In this document: in pieces, positions 55,500 to 64,000 of the stretch
Layout of the letters: every line of letters starts with the position of its first letter
How positions within the stretch are numbered: the stretch's first letter is position 1
Assembly: GCF_030253575.1 (NCBI RefSeq)
Contig: NC_080558.1
Location: forward strand, 2,242,001 to 2,306,000
Origin: Rhododendron vialii
Taxonomy: Eukaryota > Streptophyta > Magnoliopsida > Ericales > Ericaceae
Direction of reading: 5' to 3'
DNA: 64,000 bases
The notes under the pieces: generated by a model
Databases searched by the model: none
The model's input: only the letters and a program-made list of their open reading frames with translations
What the model was told of the DNA's origin: nothing
Translations under genes and position numbers: made by a program

Positions 55500-55760
55500 G
55501 ATAAAAGAGATCACTTATACCATATATGAAGTACAATTTATAAATCCGGGACACTACATTAATTATAAGAGTCCACAAGACAACTAAGTCCAACAACTCA
55601 ACCAATATAAGAAATAAGCCGCCTATAGGATAGAAACAAAGAAAGAAATGAAAAGCCCATCTAAGAGAAGAACACTCACATGCAGATGGGGAGATTCGAT
55701 TCATTCTAACTCCTGGCCTCAAAGTGAGATGCAAGAATTCTGACCGACTAAGCTAGCCCC
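55500..55760 (-). mobile_element. tRNA-derived SINE-like element
   Basis: On the minus strand the A-box TAGCTTAGTCGG (55744-55755) and B-box-like GAATCGAATCTCC (55690-55702) are followed by a body shared with 15490-15620. The A-box end takes part in the adjacent tandem duplication. Confidence 0.6.
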
Positions 55761-56200
55761 AGTTGCCTACGTGATTTGTTTATCTGCCCTACTAAAAAAA
55801 CGTCAATTAATCGTGTTGTCATAGTTGTGATCAAATTGGACCACCATGAAAGACGAATGTGTGAATTGACATCAAAGGATAAATTGATGCTTGACTTATG
55901 TGAGGGGCCACTCCATTTCTCAATTCTCTATCATATCCTTCTTGATCATGCAGTTGCCCAAAGTGAGATGCAAAAGTTCTGACCGACTGAGCTAGCCCCA
56001 GTTGCCTACGTGATTTGTTTATCTGCCCTACTAAAAAAACATCAATTAATCGTGTTGTCATAGTTGTGATCAAATTGGACCACCATGAAAGACGAATGTG
56101 TGAATTGACATCAAAGGATAAATTGATGCTTGACTTATGTGAGGGGCCACTCCATTTCTCAATTCTCTATCATATCCTTCTTGATCCTGCAGTTGCCCAA
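55721..56200. repeat. 239-bp tandem duplication, nearly identical copies
   Basis: Units 55721-55959 and 55960-56200. The words AAAGTGAGATGCAA, CTGACCGACT, GCTAGCCCCAGTTGCCTACG and AAAGACGAATGTGTGAATTG all recur at exactly 239 bp. Only a handful of differences are visible over the shared length, so the duplication is recent. The matching 67-68 codon frames inside it are a by-product. Confidence 0.95.
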
Positions 56201-57244
56201 CCCATTACCCAAGTATAATAGCAAGACAACCACCACGGCACCACCATATAATGTATTATGTTATCATGATGGTAGAATGAGATTCAAGTTTTCAAACCAT
56301 CAATTATTTGATGTTTATCATCTTGGAATCATTCTTCAAGAAGTTTAGTTGCAACCACTCTCATAATGGCTTTGAATCCTTTGATCATTAGTTGGACTCA
56401 ACTATCGTACACATATCGATTGATTTTGATTCGCTGATTAAAAATCCGTTCGAGATTGAGTTGTTATATGAACATGCTAAACATTTTTTTTTTAAAGTTC
56501 AAATCAAAATCTATCAAACTGCGGAGCACTAAACTCATGGTTTCAAAAATCAATTGACATCAATAGTCTAATAAGCACATCAGTTTTAACATATTTTATA
56601 AACTTGTTGAGTTTTTCAAACTAAGGGGGCATTTCCGATAGTGAAAAAATTTGTAGATTTTCATTTGTGGTTGAGAAGTTGTTAAGTATTTTTAGTAGTG
56701 AATGAGTTGTTGATGGGTTTGTAAGTAGAGTTACTGCAACAAAAAGAGTTTTTGTTAACAATTTTTTGTCAGTGGAAACAGAATGGTAAAATTCTGAAAC
56801 TTTTTTGTTAGTGAAAACGAGATGATAAAATGCGTTAAGTTTTTAGTGTTTTTTGGTTAGTGAAAACACCCCCTAAGCAATACTTCAGTATTTGTTACTT
56901 GGCTCGTTCGGCTTATTTATCGGTCCTATTTTTGTCGTACTTTAGTCTTTAGGTATCAATAGTGGGCATTTGGTTAAATTTCATATTACCCCTTCATTCT
57001 TCTTCTGATTTAGGGGAAGATTTCTGATTGGCTATTTAATTTAGTTTTTCCATATAAATCAAAATGAAAACTGTAGCCAACCAAAAACTGGTGGTGGTAT
57101 AAACAAGTGATTTTAGACATTATAATATTTTAGAGTGGGTAACGGGGCGGGATAAAATCGTCCGACACTAGAAAATTTGACAAAACCCTCCCCGATCAGG
57201 AGAGGTTCGGGGCGTGGCAGTGCCAGTTCCCATCTTTACGTAGG
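56201..57244. other. Intergenic, no gene seen
   Basis: AT-rich. A GGGGGCATTTCCGATAGTG..GTGAAAACACCCCC pair (about 56625-56873) suggests another small TIR element, with weak support. Confidence 0.35.
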
Positions 57245-57602
57245 TCCCGTTCGGCTAAATAAATTAATTGGCTTATTTTTTTGTCTTTATTCAAATTTTT
57301 TTAGTATTTGTTAGTTTTCTGTCAATTTTTTGAGAATTATTGCATTGTCATGACGGGAGAAATCTAAAAAGTAAAAAATTATGATCGAAATCTAATTTTT
57401 TTGAATAAAGACGAAAAAATTGGCTTATTTTTGTATTTATTAAAAAAAAATTATGTTTCGATCGTAATTTTTTACTTTTTAGATTTCTATTGTCATGACG
57501 ATGCAATAATCCCCAAAAAATTGACAAAAAACTAACAATACGAAAAAAAAAATTAAATAAGAACAAAAAAATAACTTAGTTGACTTATTTAGCCGAACGG
57601 GA
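57245..57602. mobile_element. AT-rich foldback MITE
   Basis: The ends TCCCGTTCGGCTAAATAA and TTATTTAGCCGAACGGGA are exact inverted repeats. The arms continue through GGCTTATTTTTT, TTAGTTTTCTGTCAATTTTTTG, CATTGTCATGACG and TCTAAAAAGTAAAAAATTATGATCG. 358 bp, non-coding. Confidence 0.8.
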
Positions 57603-57743
57603 TATAAACACATAAATCTTCTATCCCAAACCCGATACAACCACCCATTAATAACTTTAAACAAATGGATCATTTACCTCCGACCCAACACAACCTATGA
57701 ACCATTTAAACAATTACACTACTTTCAATTGAAAGGCAACATT

Positions 57744-58043
57744 TAGGCCCTTTTGCCTAAATCTTTTAGACTTTATTTTCATTACCATTTTAAATGATTT
57801 TTTTCCAACTTTGATCAATCTTTTAATATTTTTTCGATTCTTTCCATCGAAGTAAACGATATGAGGTAAATATTTGACCCAACTATGACAATCTAGGCCC
57901 TTTTCGCCTAGTTTTTTTTGATTTTATTTTCATAATTTTACATGATTTTTTTCCAACTTTGATCGATCTTTTAATATTTTTTCGATTCTTTCCATCGAAG
58001 TAAACGACATGAGGTAAATATTTGACCCAAATATGTCAAAGAT
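57744..58043. repeat. About 150-bp tandem duplication
   Basis: TAGGCCCTTTTGCC / TAGGCCCTTTTCGCC starts at 57744 and 57894, and both copies contain TTTTTTCCAACTTTGATC and GATTCTTTCCATCGAAGTAA followed by AACGA.ATGAGGTAAATATTTGACCC. Confidence 0.9.
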
Positions 58044-58856
58044 TGAGAGAAAAGAACAAAAAAATACCATGCCAAAAAAAAAATCAAAAAAAAGATTTAG
58101 GAATGTGATTTTGGCACTTTCATTTTAACCAATGACACTTCACTTTATGTTTTGCAATTTCACCTGATCAAGATACAAACTAAAGTGCCATAGCAAAAAC
58201 CAGAGCGTGAAAATCAATTTCTATCGAGGAATGTTTTTTTTGAAAGGACCATTTAGGAATGTGAATACAAACAAAATCAGATTAACGTCAAAATAGTCAC
58301 GCCGACAATAGTGTACTTTTGTCGGATTAGCTGAAAAAACCACTCTCCTCTAATCGCGCGTACCGTCCACGACCATGATTCATAAGAGTGAACCAACATC
58401 GAACGTGTACCGTTATTAGTCCGTTACCTTTCCTGTCAATTTGGGCCACGTCCCACCACTCTCGTAGCCCTCGATTTCTGGAGAGAGAGAGAGTGTGCGT
58501 TTTTTTTTTGGCCGTTTTCCAAACAGTGCATTTCCAGATTCTTTCTTGTTTTGAAACTTAACATAGTATCACCCACATAATCGTTTACAATTCATCTCTC
58601 TCTCTCTCTCTCTCTCTCTGAGAATTTAACAATGGAAGGTGCACTTTTCTCTCTCTTTATCTCTCCATGAATCCCACCTTGCTTTGCTTGCCACCCATCT
58701 TGCTCCCAAACCAAGTAAAGAAGCCAAGAAAAGAGAGCAAAAAAAAAGTGGAAATCATTCAAACCCAGTTCGCCATGAGTGTTGTTTTGCTTCTACACCA
58801 CACCTCTCCACTGTTTCTCTCTCATCTTCTTCTCTGAATCTCTCTCTCCAACCCAC
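58044..58856 (+). promoter_or_regulatory. TBL gene upstream region and leader
   Basis: AT-rich flank, then GA tract (about 58482-58492), a (CT)n tract at about 58594-58620 and further CT-rich leader up to the start codon. In-frame ATGs at 58779, 58857, 58884 and 58917 precede the membrane span. Confidence 0.4.
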
Positions 58857-61800
58857 ATGCCCAAATCTACTTCTAACCCCCAAATGTCCAAAAACCCATC
58901 TCAAGAATTGGCAACAATGCCTACTTACTTCGATTACTTCAAGAAATTCAAGAAATTTAAACTCTTTGAGCCCTCTGTGGGCATATTGGGCTTCTTTCTT
59001 GTTACAGTCTGCATCATATGTTGTTTCTTTTACTTGGATTATAGAGCTGTGGCGAAAGGGTTTAGGATTTCAGGAAATTCTGATAGGTTTTTTAGGTTGA
59101 AATTTGGTGAGAATGGTCACGAGGACAAAAAGGTTGAGTTTTTGGCTGAGAAGGGTGGCGGGTGTGACGTGTTTGATGGTGATTGGGTGTGGGATGAGAC
59201 TTATCCGCTGTACCAATCAAGGGATTGTAGGTTCATGGATGATGGGTTTAGGTGTTCTGAGAATGGACGGCCTGATTTGTTCTACACCAAGTGGCGTTGG
59301 CAGCCCAAAGATTGCAACTTGCCCAGGTTATTCATAATCTTGGTTTTGGTTACTTTGTGTTTTGAATTTTCAGTTGCCTTGCAATTGTGTTTGGTTGCTG
59401 AGAAAAAGTGGGAATCTGAAGAAGAATTTGAATTAGAATTTGATTCTTGAACTTTACTTAAAGAAGCATAAAAAACTTCCAATCAACTAACCAAATTACA
59501 ATTTCTCTCATAAGGTCAATGTTCAAGTCTCTGGAGAAAAATTTCTCTGCCTTCAAATTTCTCTTTTTCTTTTTTCTATTTTAGGAAGCATTTGAAAATT
59601 TGAGAAGCTGTTTTGTATTTTTTTTTCTTTCTCTATCTACTGCTACTTACTCTTCAACTAGGTATTCTGACATGGGCAGAAAGTGGTTGAATCACGAGTG
59701 CCACTGTTGAGCAAACGATTACTGAACGTTGTCTTTTCTTTTGGTGCTCTTCAGCCCTACATTCCTTTCAGCTTTTTGTTGTTTGTCTAGTTCTTTGTAT
59801 TGGAATCTTTGCTAATGAAATTAAAATATGATAGTCTAGTTGCCAAAGGGAAGAAAGATTTAGTTTTGTGATATGTAACTGACTACTAACGTTCTATGTT
59901 TCTTGATTACTTCCAAATCAGATTTGACCCAAAAGTGATGTTGGAGAAATTGCGAAACAAGCGGGTAGTATTTGTTGGAGACTCAATTGGAAGAAACCAA
60001 TGGGAGTCCCTCCTATGCATGCTTTCTTCTGCAGTTCCAAATAAAGACTCCATATATGAAGTGAATGGCAGCCCGATCACGAATCACAAAGGGTTCTTAT
60101 TGTTCAAGTTTGCGGATTATAACTGCACCGTGGAGTACTATAGGGCTCCATTTCTTGTACTTCAGAGCAGACCTCCTACTGGATCTCCACGAAAAATAAA
60201 AACTACCTTGAAACTGGATCAAATGGATTGGAGCTCTACAAAGTGGAGAGATGCAGATGTGCTGGTTTTCAACACAGGACATTGGTGGAATTTTGAGAAG
60301 ACCTTAAGAGGGTAATTGGATTTTGTAGAAATACTTTAACTTTAGGCTGTATTTGGATCAAAGACGTGGGTGAGGAAAAGGAGAAAGAGATGGAAAAGTT
60401 GAAGGATCTAACCGTTGTTAGCCGTTGGATCCTTCAACTTTGCTAGTATTTCCTTTCCTTACCCGAACCCTTGATCCAAATACAGCCCCCGTCTTTATTT
60501 GCGTCTTTCCATCATGAACTTTTGAACTATACGGGTAGCTTTTAGAATTAGAGGTTTTACAGATTATGGATTATCAGACCTTGGAAATGGCTAAGAAATA
60601 AGTTTGTGTCATACACATACCATTCAAAAATTTTAGTGGAATCACCTATTAGAAGCTGCATTGGAGCATTACAACTTGGTTACGGGACATGGCCCAATAG
60701 TCGGTGGTTCTGTCCATTTGGTGACTGGCCTCTAGGTTGATTAATATCCTGGGGGACTTAAGAATCTAGGAACTTTGAGTTGGACTGGAGTAAGATGCCA
60801 TGGTTTTGGCCAAGATTGTGGTTTGATGCATGAGTGAATCCCATTGGCTTCGTGTATGGTTGCTGAGTGATTATCAAATTTTGGTATAGAAGATATTAAC
60901 CCTTACGCAGCAATGCTCATATTGGATGGTAGAAATCTCCAGGGCAAACTGGAGTGTGATTCTGTATTCCCATGGTTCTCCTGTTTGGACCATGGGGTGA
61001 TCTGGGGTTATGAATGTTAGTCCTGATCCTGATTAGTTATTCAAGTAGTAATCACCTTACATTTTCCAAGATGATGAACTGGTCCCTCATGAGAATCTTG
61101 CATTCGTGGAGGAATAGGAACCATTTAAGAGTAAACAAACTAACAAAGTAGTTGTATCGAAAATAATTGAAACGTTCACTTCCCTGTGGAGAATCCCTCA
61201 CCAAACTGAACACTTGGAAAGCAGTGACAGCAAAACTCCACTGCAGTTACAGGATTCCTTTTTCTGTTGTATCTCTTTGATTCATATATCCAACCATATC
61301 CTAGCATCTTTTCATCTACGAATGAAAATGCAATGATACCTGTGAGTGTAGTCTCTTGCAACAAAGAAAAACAAATACTGGATACATATTTTGGCCAATA
61401 ACCCTGCCATGTCAGGATGAAGGGAGTTTGGAAGATGATGTTAATTATTCAGGAGGATTCCATAGTCGTGTGTTTATTGGAAGCAATATGTTCCTCTTCT
61501 TTTGTTCAATTATGACTAACGAGTATTGTCACAGATGCTGACTTGAAGATTCCAACATGATGTGGACAGGGGTTGTTACTTCCAAGAAGGTGCAAAGGTG
61601 AAGATGGAGATGGAAGTTGACACTGCATACATCAAGTCCTTGGATACTGTGCTAGATTGGATACATCGTGAAGTGAATACAAGCAAGACCCAGGTTTTCT
61701 TCCGCACATACGCCCCTGTGCATTTCAGGTTGGTTTTCGTAATATTTTCATCTAGTGTCTGCATTCTTGCATTTTCATTTCCTTCCTCCAAGTCCACCAG

Positions 61801-62619
61801 AATTTGTTGATTAAGAAGTGGACTTAGGACTCCCAACCATAGGCCTGTTTGATGGACTGGTTTGACAGTGCATCGCCACATCCCCCGTATACATGGTATC
61901 ATGTTTTGGTGGGATTGGCGGTCAAATTTTGCACATTAATGGTGGCTGTTGTTTACCTATGGCCTCAGGCATACATCATTGGCACTGAAACATCTTGATT
62001 CTTATGGCCGATGGGTACAGAACCAATGGAGGGTCATAGACTCATCATACTCTTTGGCATTTTGTTAATTGCCTCTTTTCCAACATAAAAATGTTCTTAC
62101 CATTACATGGACAAACATTCAAGTAGCTCTGTCCTATATGTGCATAAGCATGATTGCCTATTGCCTTCTGCATTTCATTGTTTCCCGATATTTAATTAGT
62201 AGAGATTCTCTATAACTGAAAATACTTAACATGTAATATGCAGAGGTGGCGATTGGAGGACCGGGGGAAGCTGCCACATGGAAACACTCCCAGAGCTGGG
62301 CTCCTCATTGGTGCCACCCCAAACGTGGGCCCAATACAACATACTCGGTAACGTTTTATCATCTCACTCAAATGCATCGAAGTTAGGGACAGTGGACGTA
62401 TTGAACGTAACCGTCATGACTTCGCAAAGGAAAGATGGGCATTCATCTCTATATTATCTGGGTCCGAAGGGAGGACCCGCGCCTCTGCATAGGCAGGACT
62501 GCAGCCATTGGTGTCTTCCTGGAGTCCCTGATACTTGGAATGAGCTTCTTTATGCTTTGTTCTTAAAACGTGAGGATAGTCGGAAGCTGAATTCATCTGC
62601 ATTGCAAGCACTAGTATGA
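58857..62619 (+). CDS. TBL10/TBL11-like wall polysaccharide O-acetyltransferase
   Basis: Four exons, 58857-59326, 59922-60311, 61570-61728 and 62244-62619, all GT-AG, encode 464 aa. Type II Golgi membrane protein: a short cytosolic N-terminus, one span (about 40-61, [20 protein letters not shown]), a stem, then the TBL domain beginning CDVFDGDWV (about 103), the PC-esterase domain with the GDS catalytic Ser (176-178 in [13 protein letters not shown]) and the DxxH motif DCSHWCLPG (425-428). Relatives acetylate wall polysaccharides; TBL10 has been linked to rhamnogalacturonan-I acetylation. The start is uncertain among four in-frame ATGs; 58857 is chosen because it gives a normal cytosolic tail and avoids the extra hydrophobic stretch of the 58779 start. 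Intron 2 holds a MITE. Confidence 0.93.
60345..60487. mobile_element. Foldback MITE in TBL intron 2
   Basis: The ends GGCTGTATTTGGATCAA and TTGATCCAAATACAGCC are exact inverted repeats. The arms continue as a G/A-rich strand mirrored by a C/T-rich strand, closing around AGTTGAAGGATC.AAC. 143 bp; no clear target-site duplication. Confidence 0.85.
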
Positions 62620-64000
62620 TTAGTGAAGAGAATCGTATTCGAGCTTTTCACCAGTGTAAACAGTACATAAATGGAAAGGAGAGCAGGAAACTCTTTATCT
62701 TTTTCGAAGTTTAGCCGATGGGTTTTGGCTTTTTTGATCAAAGAAGAAGTCCAGTTTTATGGGCAAACCGGTGGAGAGGGAGTTTTGGTATAGAATATTC
62801 TTTAGAATAAGAACACAAAGGTTTTGTTTTTTTTGGATTGTACCAAATAACAATTACATGGTGCTAAATGTGCTTTGCCATAATTAAGGCTAGGAGCAAA
62901 TTTTGTTTGTATAATTAAGGTTTACCAGTGGAAAATGTAATGCTTATGGTACTTCAAAGTTGTATGCTATGCAAGTTCCATTTAAGCAAAGCACCCCATA
63001 TTGAGCTACATGGCTAGTTGGTTTGCAATGATTATTGACTTGATGTTTTGCCTGTAAAGAAAGTTTTTGATGTACTTTCCGCTGCAGTTTTTTTTTTCCC
63101 CTAAGCTTTCTTAAAAAATAAGTACTTAATTGTAATTTTTAAGTTTAAAAATAATGGACTTACTAAAATAATTTTTTGTGCAATATAAATCTTGTTTGAT
63201 AAATTTTGATGAGATTTTTTGAACGATGCAAAAAAATAAAAAAATATATTTTCGTAGATATATTATTTTAAATTTTAAATTTACAAATAAGTGCTTATTT
63301 TTTAATAAGGCTTAGTGGAATAGCAATCTAGCTCTTGCTTGGAACAGGAGAATTGGTTGAACAAAACCAAGTACCTCTGGAATTTGACCATTGTAATAAA
63401 TCAACAGGTGGTACAGTCTCATTGGTGTCAATTGGTCCTTTCAACTTCATCTCAACTATGTCAAACCACAGTCATTCTTTCTCAACCATTCACCATCATT
63501 AAAACTAAACATATTTCAATCTAAGATGCACTAGAGTAGGTCCTGTTCCGCTAAGGTTTTATTTACCTCTTAACGAGACATGTTATTTTCTCATAATACA
63601 TCACATTTTTAATTTAAAAATAAGTACTTAGGTTCCGTTCTGCTAAGATTTTTATTTTTAAAGTATTTATTTCTCGGTTTACATCATTCTCTCATGATAC
63701 ATTACTTTTAATTTTAAAATAATAATTACTTGAAAAATAAGTACTTATTTTAGTTAGTAAACTTAATCAAGGTATAGCAAATTTTTCTTTCTTGGATTTT
63801 TTTTCATTTTTTTAAGTTTTGTCACACCCATGTGCTAAGGGAGCGTGTCAAGTTGTCAACCTTCACTTCTTCTCTTGAGAGAGAGAGGAGCATTCACAAT
63901 TAAGAATTAAACTATCTTGTATCCAAAAGTGCTATATATGTACAAAGAAATGTCACCTGAAAATGACCCGAAATACACTATTTATGATAGACCATCTTGT
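62620..64000. other. TBL 3' flank; AT-rich, MITE relics
   Basis: Presumed 3' UTR followed by AT-rich DNA. About 63110-63310 and 63600-63755 contain AAATAAGTACTTA-type inverted words and a CTTGTTTGAT word shared with the MITE at 52968-53189. The frame at 63339-63524 shows no domain. Confidence 0.45.

Noticed and set aside
55776-56218. Two nearly identical small proteins
   Set aside because: They are the same non-coding sequence copied by a 239-bp tandem duplication.
1-64000. CRISPR arrays, bacterial operons or organellar DNA
   Set aside because: No regularly spaced direct repeats with unique spacers, no Shine-Dalgarno-led gene strings, and no plastid or mitochondrial genes were seen.

Overview
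The window is nuclear DNA of a flowering plant, almost certainly a eudicot. Genes are split by GT-AG introns, intergenic DNA is AT-rich and packed with small transposons, and every recognisable protein has its closest relatives in land plants. I cannot name the species.

Layout. (1) 0-17 kb: a tandem array of four genes of the EDGP / basic 7S globulin / XEGIP type, secreted aspartic-protease-fold proteins that act as glycanase inhibitors. Only copy 3 (11.4-13.1 kb) is full length and clean. Copy 1 (0.9-3.2 kb) has an open frame but lacks about 25 residues of a Cys-rich loop, copy 2 (4.8-7.4 kb) is frameshifted, and copy 4 (15.0-16.7 kb) is a wreck. Promoter pieces and 3' ends were duplicated with the genes. 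(2) 17.7-20.6 kb: a NIP7;1-like aquaporin (boric acid channel type), five exons, with a 622-bp hAT-like element in intron 3. (3) 24.6-27.0 kb: a Mutator-like element with about 110-bp terminal inverted repeats that carries fragments of two unrelated host genes (an F-box gene and a 2-oxoglutarate dioxygenase); a 5S-rRNA-bearing Cassandra TRIM sits inside its left terminal repeat. (4) 27.7-33.1 kb: an AILP1/TSJT1-like gene. (5) 37.3-38.0 kb: an NF-YC transcription factor subunit. (6) 39.7-48.2 kb, minus strand: ATP-dependent NAD(P)H-hydrate dehydratase, ten exons, with a duplicated first exon, a Copia fossil between the two first exons and one GC-AG intron. (7) 51.4 kb: a 70-aa OEP7-like membrane protein. 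(8) 58.9-62.6 kb: a TBL10/TBL11-like polysaccharide O-acetyltransferase.

From memory, this order (aspartyl-protease-like cluster, AILP1, NAD(P)HX dehydratase, TBL11) matches Arabidopsis At5g19100-At5g19160, while NIP7;1 (At3g06100) and TBL10 (At3g06080) lie together on the sister block. The window therefore looks like an unsplit version of a segment that Arabidopsis carries twice.

The genes do not form one pathway. They are ordinary neighbours: wall defence (EDGP), boron transport (NIP), metabolite repair (NAD(P)HX dehydratase), wall acetylation (TBL), transcription (NF-YC) and stress response (AILP1). The rest is mostly MITEs with clear target-site duplications, SINE-like pieces, microsatellites and recent local tandem duplications. 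I see no CRISPR array, operon, phage or bacterial-type system. The most unusual structures are the gene-fragment-carrying Mutator element with its nested Cassandra, and the doubled first exon of the dehydratase gene with a Copia frame running into one copy.
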